From NCBI GenBank assembly GCA_027483535.1, contig JAIXUN010000004.1:122345-186344 (forward strand): a stretch of DNA of 64,000 nucleotides. Direction: 5' to 3'. The stretch is from a bacterium (GTDB taxonomy: Bacteria; Armatimonadota; Fimbriimonadia; Fimbriimonadales; Fimbriimonadaceae). Below are positions 1 to 7,904 of the stretch, one piece after another; positions within the stretch are counted from its first letter, which is position 1; the number at the start of each line of letters is the position of its first letter. Position numbers and translations under genes: made by a program. The notes under the pieces were generated by a model, which did no database searches, was not told where the DNA came from, and was given only the letters and a program-made list of their open reading frames with translations.

Positions 1-105
1 AAAACGATTGAGCATGGAGTCTCCTCCGAGAGGCTAGCACTTCCCTGCTTGAGACACCTCGGAAAAATTGCCGGAATGATCCAGCTTTAGATCGAAGGTC
101 CCAGA

Positions 106-867
106 CTAGCCGCTCAGCGTGCCCGATCGGGTGTACGGCGCGGTGGTATCGATATGGAACAGCACCACATCGGCATAAGAGCCGTGCGTTTCTAACTTCA
201 CGTACTCTTTCACCGCCCACGCGGCGGTATCGCCTTGATTCAGCGTGACGTTGCCCACTCGAACCGTGCCCGAGAATACGTAAAGCACCTGAACGTCGTA
301 CTCTTCCGGAGCGTCAGGCTCCGGCCAAGGAAGGGCATCGCCCAGCGAGAGTTCGGAGTGAGGGGTGAGACGAGCGTCGTGCATCCACACCCGCTGCCTC
401 ACCTGAAGCGGGGCATCGGTGCCTTCCGGACCAAAGACCGCTCGCCACGCATTGGTGGATACCGCCGAATCGAAGGTGTGAAACGCAACCTTCGGCTCCA
501 GATCGTCGGACGAGGGCCTGACGAAGATTTGCAGCATGTGCACCTCCCCTTCCGGCACAAACTCTTCGTGTTTGAACCCAGAGCCCGCGTTCATCACCAT
601 GAGGTGGGTGTTGGTGATGGTCTCCTGGTTTCCGTTGCTATCCTTGTGAACCATCGCGCCGGATCGGAGGTAGCTGACGATTTCGTCGTTTCGGTGCTCG
701 TGCATGCGCACGGTGAGCCCCTGATAGAGGTGCGCATGGTCGATGGGTCCAAGCCCGGCGATGCCGCGATCGTTGAGGTCGGGCACGGATTGTCCGGGGT
801 AGATCCGTTTGATCACAAACGGCGGAGCCCCAAAAGCGGTTCTTCGAGCGGCGGGTAGCAGGCGCAT
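106..867 (-). CDS. Pirin family bicupin protein
   Basis: The protein of 253 residues is a two-cupin pirin. The N-terminal cupin carries the expected metal-site pattern: MHEHRNDEIVSYL (H-x-H followed by E) and later GSGFKHEE, with the typical stretch HKDSNGN between. Pirins of this type are quercetinase-like or redox-sensing proteins; the substrate cannot be told from sequence. The start MRLLPAARR at 867 is chosen because the frame stays open further upstream only by reading through the 24-bp repeat array at 951-1032, which gives a repetitive LLVN peptide. It is divergent from the Fic gene, so the repeat array lies in their shared control region. Confidence 0.85.
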   Translation of the reverse strand: MRLLPAARRTAFGAPPFVIKRIYPGQSVPDLNDRGIAGLGPIDHAHLYQGLTVRMHEHRNDEIVSYLRSGAMVHKDSNGNQETITNTHLMVMNAGSGFKHEEFVPEGEVHMLQIFVRPSSDDLEPKVAFHTFDSAVSTNAWRAVFGPEGTDAPLQVRQRVWMHDARLTPHSELSLGDALPWPEPDAPEEYDVQVLYVFSGTVRVGNVTLNQGDTAAWAVKEYVKLETHGSYADVVLFHIDTTAPYTRSGTLSG

Positions 868-950
868 CAGCAGATTCCTACGCCGAATCGGTTGGGAATC
901 GGTGCGTTGGGTGGAAAGGTCGTACCGCTGAGGATTGAAGTGTATGGAAT

Positions 951-1032
951 TTACGAGTAATTGCCGTACAGGATTTACGAGTAAAAGCCGGTGATGATTT
1001 ACGAGTAATTGCCGTACAATATTTACGAGTAA
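951..1032. repeat. Four 24-bp phased direct repeats, candidate operator array
   Basis: The decamer TTACGAGTAA occurs at 951-960, 975-984, 999-1008 and 1023-1032, exactly 24 bp apart. The 14-bp fillers alternate between two types (TTGCCGTACA... and AAGCCGG...), so the higher-order unit is 48 bp, present twice. Each decamer has the dyad form TTAC-NN-GTAA. The array ends 7 bp before the Fic start codon at 1040 and lies between two divergent genes. A 24-bp step is a little over two helical turns, so bound proteins would sit on nearly the same face. Confidence 0.8.
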
Positions 1033-1039
1033 AAGCCGG

Positions 1040-2587
1040 ATGCGCGATCGAAAAACCCCCAACGAGCGACTCGCCGAGTCGCTGGAACGCCTTCAGCAAT
1101 GCGCGCCGGGAGGCATCTATCGTAGCGGGGGACTCAGTCAGCGAGACTTCAAGCGGGTCTCTCAGGCGGGTTACCTGCAGGAGATCATCAAGGGTTGGTA
1201 CCACCTTTCTAACCCAATGGCGCCCCCTGGAGTGACCCTTTGGCATGGGCACTATTGGGGCTTTTTGAGCGCCTACCTTGCCGAGCGATACGGTGACGAT
1301 TACTGCTTGGCGGCAGATACTTCTCTATTGGTTCACTCCGGCCTAACGGCGGTTCCCACCGAGATTGTAGTGGTCACAGCGGTCGCGTCCGGAAATCGTC
1401 TGGAGTTGCCGTACGGTCATGGGCTGGTCTCTTACAAGGATATGCAAAGCCTGCCCTCCAATCCAGAGATCGTCAACGGTTTGCGAATCATGCCGTTGCC
1501 GATGGCGCTCGCCCGATCCTCAGAAGGCTTTTTCCGAAGGCAACCGCTAGACGCAGCCGCTCTTTTGCAATCCATTCAAGACCCCTCTCAGATTCTGCGA
1601 GAACTTCTGGATAGGGGCGCACCCGTTTACGCGGGTCGACTCGCGGGGGCTTTTCGTCGATTGGGCAAAGAAGATTTTGCGAATCGGGTGCTGGATACCA
1701 TGCGATCGGCGGGTTACGAAGTGACCGAGAACGATCCGTTTGAGTCACCCGTTCCGACGCTAGGCAATCTCCGAATGCGATCGCCCTACGCGGCCCGCCT
1801 TCGGCTTCTTTGGGAAACCATGCGGCCGGCGGTCTTACAGAACATTCCGGCAAACACGCTGAAAGTGCTGCCCGCGGCCGACTACTGGGAGCGGGTCGAA
1901 GCGTTGCAATCGTTCGACGCCTATCACTCGCTTTCGATTGAAGGTTTCCGGGTTGATAACGCGCTGATCGAAAAGGTTCGATCCAATGCTTTCGATCCGG
2001 CGAAGCTCGACGAGGATCGAGCCCTTGCCGATGCGCTGGCGGCTCGCGGCTATTGGGAATCTTTCCAACGGGTTCGTGAATCGCTGAAAGAGGTCCTTGC
2101 CGGAGCCAATGCGGGCGAGGTCGCCCGCAATCATCACTCGGGGTGGTACCGAGGGTTGTTCGAACCGGCAGTTCGGGCGGGTCTTCTTGGTTCAGGCGAC
2201 TTGGCGGGTTACCGAAACCATCAGGTTTACATCAACGGGTCGCAGCATATTCCGCTCCCCGCACACGCTGTCACCGACGCGATGGAGACCTTTTTCGATC
2301 TGCTTGCGGAGGAGCCAGAGGTCTTTGTAAGAGCCGTTCTAGGGCACTTCTTCTTTGTCTTCATCCACCCGTATGGTGATGGAAACGGGCGGCTGGCTCG
2401 ATTCCTCATGAACGTGATGCTCGCCGGAAAAGGTCTCCCGTGGACAGTCGTTCACTTAGAAGATCGAGCCCGGTACATGTCGGCTTTGGAAACCGCTTCG
2501 ACTCAAGGAGAGATCACGCCCTTCGCCAGATTCATTCGAGAGCAGATGGAAAAGACGCTCCGCAACGACAATCCCCAATCGATGTGA
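1040..2587 (+). CDS. Fic family protein with N-terminal AbiEi-antitoxin-like region
   Basis: This 515-residue protein joins two parts. Residues about 1-230 resemble the AbiEi/type IV antitoxin-like winged-helix plus effector region (GIYRSGGLSQRDFKRVSQ..GYLQEIIKGWYHL, then CLAADTSLLVHSGL). Residues about 270-510 are a Fic domain with the core motif HPYGDGNGRLAR starting near H443, which matches HPFx(D/E)GNGRxxR with Tyr for Phe. An upstream SLSIEG near residues 297-302 fits the SxxxEG inhibitory-helix motif of class II Fic proteins. Fic enzymes usually AMPylate protein targets; AbiEi proteins are DNA-binding antitoxin repressors. The fusion suggests a self-contained, auto-repressed toxin/antitoxin-like regulator. 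The start sits directly behind the phased repeats. Confidence 0.85.
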   Translation: MRDRKTPNERLAESLERLQQCAPGGIYRSGGLSQRDFKRVSQAGYLQEIIKGWYHLSNPMAPPGVTLWHGHYWGFLSAYLAERYGDDYCLAADTSLLVHSGLTAVPTEIVVVTAVASGNRLELPYGHGLVSYKDMQSLPSNPEIVNGLRIMPLPMALARSSEGFFRRQPLDAAALLQSIQDPSQILRELLDRGAPVYAGRLAGAFRRLGKEDFANRVLDTMRSAGYEVTENDPFESPVPTLGNLRMRSPYAARLRLLWETMRPAVLQNIPANTLKVLPAADYWERVEALQSFDAYHSLSIEGFRVDNALIEKVRSNAFDPAKLDEDRALADALAARGYWESFQRVRESLKEVLAGANAGEVARNHHSGWYRGLFEPAVRAGLLGSGDLAGYRNHQVYINGSQHIPLPAHAVTDAMETFFDLLAEEPEVFVRAVLGHFFFVFIHPYGDGNGRLARFLMNVMLAGKGLPWTVVHLEDRARYMSALETASTQGEITPFARFIREQMEKTLRNDNPQSM

Positions 2588-2629
2588 ACGGAAACGACTC
2601 ACGATCCGCCGCTCGGTACACTTTCGCCC

Positions 2630-4219
2630 ATGAGCAACGACGCCGCAACTGAGTTTGTGAACGAGTCCACCAAGGCCATTTTGAACCGGGCGACCAACCA
2701 AGCCAAAGGAATCGGCTTGTTCGCACGGGGCTTTTTGGACGGCACGCTCGGCGAGGGACCCTCGGCGGCGGTACTGGAAAAGACCAAGCTCTTCCACACC
2801 GATTCGGTGCTCTGCGGAGCAAGCGCGCTGGCCCTGCAAACCAACGCCCCTGTGCTGCTTCGAGTCGAGGCGCTCGAGTACCCAGACGCCAACGGCGCGA
2901 CCGTCTACGGCGAGCCCGTTCGCGTGAAGGCGGAGAAGGCGATTGTCGCCAACTCCAGCGCGGCGCGGGAGTGGGATAGCAATGGCACCAACTTTGGCTA
3001 CAACCCGGCGCTGGGACACCTGGCGGGCGAGTTCGGTCACAACGACTACTATCCGGTAGCGGTAGCCGCTTGCCAAGAGCGAGGTCTTTCTGGCCCGGAT
3101 GCCCTCAAGGCGATGGTGCTCATCGACGAGATTCGCGGTCGACTTGCCGAGGTGTTCTCGCTCAAGACTTACAAGATCGACCACGTGGTTCACGGCGCCA
3201 TCGCTTCGGCGGCGACCTACGTGGCCGTTCACGGCGGCACTCCGGAGCAGATCGAGCACGCGATCGGCATGTTTGTGGCGCACTACATTCCGTGGCGAGC
3301 GATTCGCGCGGGCAAGCAGCTCAGCGACTCTAAGGGCGCCAGCGCGGCGATCAGCGCCGAAGCCGCGGTGCTTTGCGCTCGCCGGGCGTTGAAGGGCTTT
3401 GTGGGTCCGAAGGACATCTTCCGCAACCCAGAATCCATGTTCCGCCGCTTCGAGCCGACGAACGGCGACTCGCCGTTCAACCTTCACCTTTCGCACTCCG
3501 GCGATGACTTCGCGGTGATGGGCATGCACTTCAAACTCGGTCTTTACGAGCACCAGTCGGCAGGCGCGCTCCAAGGCGTGATCGACCTCGCCGCCACTAG
3601 GCCGGAGGTGCTTGCCAACGGCGGCGCGAACATCGCAAAGATCGTGATTCGAGCCTACGAACCCGCGTTTGGCATCATCGGCGACCCGGCCAAGCGAGAC
3701 CCGCACACTCGGCAATCGGCCGACCACTCGATGGTCTACATCGTCAGCACGCTGCTGAAGAAGGCGATTCATGAGGCCGCCGCAGGAACCCTCCCCACCG
3801 ATACCGATTCGGTTTGGAAGCGCATCATGCTCATGCCAGAGGACTACTCGCAGGGCGCGATTAACGACGCCGAGACCCGCGCCCTCATGGAGAAGATCGC
3901 CTTTGAGCATGGCGGAGCGGAGTACGACGCGAAGTATCCGGACGGTATTCCGACCTCGGTGGTGGTCACCCTCACTTCGGGCGAAGTGATCGATTCCGGA
4001 TTGGTGATGTACCCGGCGGGTCACGCTCGCAACACCGATGCCGACCTCGCCACGATCTTGGAAACCAAGTTCGGCAAGCTGGGTCACATCGCGTTTGGGT
4101 CAGACGAAGCGGCAAAAACGGTGGTGGCTCGCTTGCAGTCCATCGAGACCCTCAGCGCGGAGCAACTGCTGGACCTTTACCGGTTTGACATTCAAACTCT
4201 GCCCGCTATCGACGCCTGA
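2630..4219 (+). CDS. MmgE/PrpD family protein
   Basis: A 529-residue protein of the MmgE/PrpD fold (2-methylcitrate dehydratase/cis-aconitate decarboxylase relatives). Visible hallmarks are the all-helical N-terminal half with AREWDSNGTNFGYNPALGH and GHNDYYPVAVAACQ, the helix IDHVVHGAIASAATY, and a C-terminal half with HSMVYIVSTLLKKAI. PrpD acts in the methylcitrate cycle, but no prpB or prpC is next to it, so the substrate is open. It starts 42 bp after the Fic gene. There is no clear Shine-Dalgarno; a TACACT box (2617-2622) lies 7 bp before the ATG, which could fit a leaderless transcript. Confidence 0.8.
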   Translation: MSNDAATEFVNESTKAILNRATNQAKGIGLFARGFLDGTLGEGPSAAVLEKTKLFHTDSVLCGASALALQTNAPVLLRVEALEYPDANGATVYGEPVRVKAEKAIVANSSAAREWDSNGTNFGYNPALGHLAGEFGHNDYYPVAVAACQERGLSGPDALKAMVLIDEIRGRLAEVFSLKTYKIDHVVHGAIASAATYVAVHGGTPEQIEHAIGMFVAHYIPWRAIRAGKQLSDSKGASAAISAEAAVLCARRALKGFVGPKDIFRNPESMFRRFEPTNGDSPFNLHLSHSGDDFAVMGMHFKLGLYEHQSAGALQGVIDLAATRPEVLANGGANIAKIVIRAYEPAFGIIGDPAKRDPHTRQSADHSMVYIVSTLLKKAIHEAAAGTLPTDTDSVWKRIMLMPEDYSQGAINDAETRALMEKIAFEHGGAEYDAKYPDGIPTSVVVTLTSGEVIDSGLVMYPAGHARNTDADLATILETKFGKLGHIAFGSDEAAKTVVARLQSIETLSAEQLLDLYRFDIQTLPAIDA

Positions 4220-4228
4220 ACTCAGGCG

Positions 4229-4262
4229 AGATGGTCGCTCAGAGTTAGTCGAGCGACCATCT
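4229..4262. terminator. Bidirectional hairpin terminator between convergent genes
   Basis: A perfect 12-bp stem (AGATGGTCGCTC / GAGCGACCATCT) with a 10-nt loop lies between the stop of the MmgE/PrpD gene and the stop of the convergent secreted-protein gene. It lacks a long T run, so it may act as a bidirectional or factor-assisted terminator. Confidence 0.7.
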
Positions 4263-4274
4263 TAGTCGAGCCGT

Positions 4275-5315
4275 TTACCGGGGACTGATCTGGATCAGCC
4301 AGCGGCAGAACGAGCCTTCCGAGTTCCAGTAGACCACCACTTTCTGGTCGGGCGTGTTGCCAAGAATGCCTCGGACCCCTACCGACATTTCAAACGCGCG
4401 AGTGTCTTTGCGGTTTTCCACCACGTACAGCGCGTACCGATCGGGAAAGTCTTGAAGTGCCTTGAGCGACAAGCGAACAAAAGCGTTGTTTCCATTGGTT
4501 GGAACATAATCGGCCCTCTCGTTAGGTGCCAACAGGCGGGAAATTCCGCTTCGATAATCCACCTTAAACTTCCTAACCGATCCGTCTCCGTTTTCTGGAG
4601 TCGCTTCTAGAATTGCGGACCCATCTTTGGTATTGCCAGAGAAGAACGCTTCTCGATACCGGCCAGGCGGAACTACCACCGGAGTACTCCCAACCGAATC
4701 TAGCCGGAAAACTCGCAAGTTGTTGACTGAGCGTTCGTCTCGCACACCGTTGATCGAAAGGTCGAACCTGTCGAGCAGAGACGCAAAGACAGTTCGAGAA
4801 TTGGGCGAAGATGCCAACGAGATATCTGTCGAATCTGGGACGCTGAGAATCTCTTTGTTGGACTTGGGACCCGAGACAAAGTAAAGCTTGCTCATCCGAG
4901 TGCGATCATTCCTAGTAGTTGCTACTAATTCCCCACTTACGCCCAGGAATCTGTAATCGGTTAACTGCTCGCCAGAAGGACAAGTCAGGCAGCTCTCCAC
5001 GGTTCCCTTGCTCGTATTCAATCGGTAAAGAACGTTCTGGACGGTTCGACCCGGAAGGGAGAGTTCTTGAAGGCTGTTGCCAAAGGGCGATGACCAGCCC
5101 GAATCTCGTGGCGAGGCCGCCCAAGCGACCCAATTGGAATCGGGCGAGAACTCCGGATTCACCGTTCCCGGCGAAAGATAAATCGCCGGACCCGGAACAA
5201 ACTCTTTGGCACCGATTCGAATCGGGACGCCTAACTGCGCCTGATCCAGCCCTTGTGAAGCAGAAAGCGACGAACTTGCAATTAGCAGGGTTGAAAGTAC
5301 GATTCCAAAAGCCAC
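4275..5315 (-). CDS. Secreted protein of unknown function, beta-propeller-like motif
   Basis: Not a recognised family. The product of about 347 residues starts with a signal peptide (VAFGIVLSTLLIASSSLSASQG). It contains FSPDSNWVAWAA, like the PD40/TolB beta-propeller repeat, and repeated short beta-strand segments. The frame is open up to 5441, but a GTG at 5315 follows a GGAGA about 7 nt upstream and places the signal peptide at the N-terminus, so that start is preferred. Longer starts would overlap the divergent serC promoter. A cysteine-rich patch (VESCLTCPSGE) could form a disulfide. Likely periplasmic or surface-exposed. Confidence 0.65.
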   Translation of the reverse strand: MAFGIVLSTLLIASSSLSASQGLDQAQLGVPIRIGAKEFVPGPAIYLSPGTVNPEFSPDSNWVAWAASPRDSGWSSPFGNSLQELSLPGRTVQNVLYRLNTSKGTVESCLTCPSGEQLTDYRFLGVSGELVATTRNDRTRMSKLYFVSGPKSNKEILSVPDSTDISLASSPNSRTVFASLLDRFDLSINGVRDERSVNNLRVFRLDSVGSTPVVVPPGRYREAFFSGNTKDGSAILEATPENGDGSVRKFKVDYRSGISRLLAPNERADYVPTNGNNAFVRLSLKALQDFPDRYALYVVENRKDTRAFEMSVGVRGILGNTPDQKVVVYWNSEGSFCRWLIQISPR

Positions 5316-5406
5316 ACCGCATTCTCCGCCGAGTTTCTTAAATCCAAACAGAAAAGAACGAATCTGGGACTGAACCTTAACCAATCTCGGTATAAACAAA
5401 CCTCCC

Positions 5407-6522
5407 ATGAGTCTCGCTGCCAACAGCCACCGCGCCCACAATTTTTCTGCCGGACCCGGTGCTTTGCCCCTGGAAGTTCTGGAGCAGGTTCAAGCCGAAC
5501 TGCTGGATTACCAAGGCACCGGCGTGAGCGTGATGGAGATGTCTCACCGATCGGCGCCGTTCGAGGAGATTCTGAACACCGCCGTTGCCGATCTTCGAGA
5601 GTTAATGGGGCTTGACGAAGAGTGGGAAGTTCTCTTTTTGCAGGGGGGTGCGAGTCACCAGTTTGCCAACATTCCGATGGCGTTTTTGAACCAGGGAACC
5701 GCTCAGTACGTGGTCACCGGAGCTTGGGGAGAGAAAGCGGTGGAATCGGCAAGGATCGTTTCCGACGTTCACGGGGGTCGCATCGATATTGCTTGGACCG
5801 GAAAACTCGAAGGCTTCAAAACCGTTCCGAAGCGCGAAGAACTTGGGATCAACGAGTTTGTCCGCTACGCTCACATCACCCCCAACGAGACGATTCAGGG
5901 TGTGGAATTCCACCACGAGCTAGACTGCCGAGCCCCCCTGATTGCGGACATGTCCAGCAACATCCTGTCTCGACCGATGGACCTTACGCAGTACTCGATG
6001 ATCTACGCCGGAGCGCAGAAGAACATGGGTCCGGCGGGGGTCACGTTGGTTTTGATCAAGAAGGATCTGCTGAAACGAACGGGCGATTCCCTTCCGCCAA
6101 TGTTCGATTACCGCGTTCACGCCAAGAACGGCAGCCTTTACAACACCCCACCGACCTTTGCGATCTACGTTTGCGGCAAAGTGTTTCAGTGGCTGAAAGG
6201 GATTGGCGGCTTGCCGGAGATGGAGCGTCGAAATCGGCGCAAAGCGGGTCGCTTGTATAAGGTGATCGACGAGTCCAACGGCTTCTACAAGGGTCATGCC
6301 GACCGTTTGTCGCGATCGCTGATGAACGTCACGTTCACACTGCCGTCGGAAGAGCTCACCAAGGTGTTTCTCGCCGAGGCGAAGGCGCACGGATTGATGG
6401 AGTTGAAGGGTCACCGCTCGCTGGGCGGGTGTCGGGCGAGTATCTACAACGCGGTGCCGGAGAGCTCGGTCGAGGTTCTGGCGGCGTTCATGGTCTCGTT
6501 CGCGTCGCGACATCACGCCTGA
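5407..6522 (+). CDS. serC: Phosphoserine aminotransferase
   Basis: SerC converts 3-phosphohydroxypyruvate to phosphoserine in serine synthesis using PLP, and can also act in PLP biosynthesis. At 371 residues it has the usual length. The N-terminal HNFSAGPGALP motif, GASHQFANIPMAFL, and the PLP lysine segment YAGAQKNMGPAGV (K205) are canonical. The C-terminus has the small-domain signature LKGHRSLGGCRASIYNAVP. It is monocistronic and divergent from the secreted protein at 4275. A TATAAA box (5391-5396) lies 10 bp before the ATG with only a weak ribosome-binding sequence, so a very short leader is possible. A hairpin terminator follows. Confidence 0.95.
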   Translation: MSLAANSHRAHNFSAGPGALPLEVLEQVQAELLDYQGTGVSVMEMSHRSAPFEEILNTAVADLRELMGLDEEWEVLFLQGGASHQFANIPMAFLNQGTAQYVVTGAWGEKAVESARIVSDVHGGRIDIAWTGKLEGFKTVPKREELGINEFVRYAHITPNETIQGVEFHHELDCRAPLIADMSSNILSRPMDLTQYSMIYAGAQKNMGPAGVTLVLIKKDLLKRTGDSLPPMFDYRVHAKNGSLYNTPPTFAIYVCGKVFQWLKGIGGLPEMERRNRRKAGRLYKVIDESNGFYKGHADRLSRSLMNVTFTLPSEELTKVFLAEAKAHGLMELKGHRSLGGCRASIYNAVPESSVEVLAAFMVSFASRHHA

Positions 6523-6540
6523 AAAAGTAGGTGAGCGAAA

Positions 6541-6568
6541 AAGCCCCACCCAGAATGGGTGAGGCTTT
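6541..6568. terminator. Hairpin terminator shared by convergent genes
   Basis: A 12-bp stem with one mismatch (AAGCCCCACCCA / TGGGTGAGGCTT) and a GAA loop, flanked by an A-run on the left and TTCTT on the right. It can end transcription from both serC (+) and the PEP-CTERM gene (-). Confidence 0.85.
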
Positions 6569-6597
6569 CTTGGTTCGAGTAACGGTTTGAAAGAACC

Positions 6598-7392
6598 TTA
6601 CTTCTTGCTTCGGCGGCGAGCTGCGAGGGCGCTCAGACCCAAGGCAACCGCAACCATAGATGAAGGTTCTGGGACAGGCGTTGCGGTCAACGAAACATTG
6701 TCCCAGTAAGTGCGGCCGTCCGAGAAATCTGCAGTGAACATGCTCACCGTCAGAGGTTGGCCAACGAATGGCGACGACGACCCGATTGTCACTTCAATCT
6801 CGTGATCGTGAAAGCCGTTATGCCCGACGATGTGGTTGTTCGGATCAGCATTACCAAAATCGGCCGTAACCATTCTGCTAACACCCAAGAGTGTCGCGGA
6901 AGGGTCGTAAGCTAGCGACGCACCGCTGGTGACGATCCCGGCGAACAGACTCAAAACTCCCCTCTTTGAGTCTGTTGGAGAACCCAACTGCATGTAAGAA
7001 CGGGCGCTTAGCCGGTAGATGGTGTTTGCTTCGATGACCACGCCCTGGGGCGATTGCACAACCCTTCTTGACCACCGGTTGATGAAGAGCTTTCGAGAAG
7101 TGTCTCCGTCGCCGTAATCAATTCCGCTAGCAATCCCGATATCTGTGGTTTCGAACGGGCCCACGTTGGTATCCAGCGCGTAATCCCAGTTCTGAATGCC
7201 GCTTATGCCCTGAGCATAGTCAGCCATGGTGGGTAACTCCGCGGTTAGTTTCAACCCGGGACTAGGAACTTCCGTTTGACCCGAGCCCAAGATGGAAGCT
7301 GCCTCGAAATCCCCATTTGTCAGCAGATTCTGCCCGAAGGCAATAGAACATACAGGCAGCCCTATGGCCACCCAAAGTGATTTTGTATTCAT
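6598..7392 (-). CDS. PEP-CTERM secreted protein
   Basis: A secreted protein of 264 residues. It has an N-terminal signal peptide (NTKSLWVAIGLPVCSIAFG), a beta-rich body with NLLTNGDFEA typical of carbohydrate-binding-like folds (residues about 20-235), and a C-terminal PEP-CTERM sorting signal: VPEPSS, a hydrophobic stretch, then RRRSKK. In other bacteria such tails are processed by exosortase for attachment or release at the cell surface; no exosortase is in this window. The start ATG at 7392 follows GAGGGAGAG. Upstream the frame stays open to 7536 but lacks secretion features. A perfect hairpin lies just upstream of the ribosome-binding site. Confidence 0.88.
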   Translation of the reverse strand: MNTKSLWVAIGLPVCSIAFGQNLLTNGDFEAASILGSGQTEVPSPGLKLTAELPTMADYAQGISGIQNWDYALDTNVGPFETTDIGIASGIDYGDGDTSRKLFINRWSRRVVQSPQGVVIEANTIYRLSARSYMQLGSPTDSKRGVLSLFAGIVTSGASLAYDPSATLLGVSRMVTADFGNADPNNHIVGHNGFHDHEIEVTIGSSSPFVGQPLTVSMFTADFSDGRTYWDNVSLTATPVPEPSSMVAVALGLSALAARRRSKK

Positions 7393-7401
7393 CTCTCTCC
7401 C

Positions 7402-7427
7402 TCGAAATCCCAAATCTGGGATTTCGA
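7402..7427 (-). promoter_or_regulatory. Leader hairpin before PEP-CTERM gene
   Basis: A perfect 10-bp stem (TCGAAATCCC / GGGATTTCGA) with loop AAATCT, only about 10 nt upstream of the start codon at 7392. It could stabilise the mRNA or tune translation. It could also be a protein-binding palindrome. Confidence 0.55.
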
Positions 7428-7571
7428 AGTAAAAATAACAGGCAAAACCTTGATCCGTTGGATCAATAACGAATCCCGGCAATAATGCGGGTACAAAGCC
7501 CCGATTCCTTAACCTTTGAATCTGTTCAAAGGTCATCAGGACTCCCTCATCGGGGAAATCTCCGAAGAGGC

Positions 7572-7802
7572 TTAGGCCTTCTTCTGGCGACCCACAACCA
7601 CGAACGCGTTGTTGAGGGCGGGTGATCGGCTGACGTGGAAGATCGGGTCGAAGCCGTGAGCCTTCTGCTCGTCGATATAGCGGATATCGGCTTGATCCAG
7701 CATGACTTCGCCCAGCCCCGAAACCTCGTAATAGCCCTTTTCAAACGGGCGACCGAGGTCTTCAAAGGTAACTTGCCAGATGTTCTCGCGAATCTGCTTC
7801 AT
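7572..7802 (-). CDS. Small protein of unknown function
   Basis: An open frame of 76 residues beginning MKQIRENIWQVTFED and ending VVVGRQKKA. The composition is that of a folded, soluble alpha/beta domain (alternating beta-like segments GYYEVSGLGEVM, IFHVSR, NAFVVVG). It has no signal peptide or membrane segment. I do not recognise the family. It lies alone between a PEP-CTERM gene and the divergent ApnL-like gene. Other frames here give low-complexity Arg/Ser-rich peptides, which supports this frame as the coding one. Confidence 0.6.
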   Translation of the reverse strand: MKQIRENIWQVTFEDLGRPFEKGYYEVSGLGEVMLDQADIRYIDEQKAHGFDPIFHVSRSPALNNAFVVVGRQKKA

Positions 7803-7904
7803 GCCGACCGCCTTAGTTTGACATGAATTCGCTTTCCTTCGCCTTTCCCGGTTCGTCTATGGAATGAGAACTTCACCGTTCGTAGAATTGAGACAACGTC
7901 GCTC

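Noticed and set aside
1..105. Possible gene fragment or regulatory region at the window start
   Set aside because: No open frame, repeat or hairpin of note is visible in these bases.
951..1032. CRISPR array upstream of the Fic gene
   Set aside because: The unit is only 24 bp with a 10-bp constant core, the fillers alternate between two sequences instead of being unique spacers, and no cas gene is near.
2456..4087. A 543-residue open frame antisense to the MmgE/PrpD gene
   Set aside because: It is the complementary frame of a GC-rich gene with codon bias; its translation is rich in Arg, Val and His without domain structure, and the plus-strand product is a known family.
7393..7536. N-terminal extension of the PEP-CTERM gene at 6598
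   Set aside because: The extension would put 48 residues before the signal peptide and includes the leader hairpin; the ATG at 7392 has a good ribosome-binding site.
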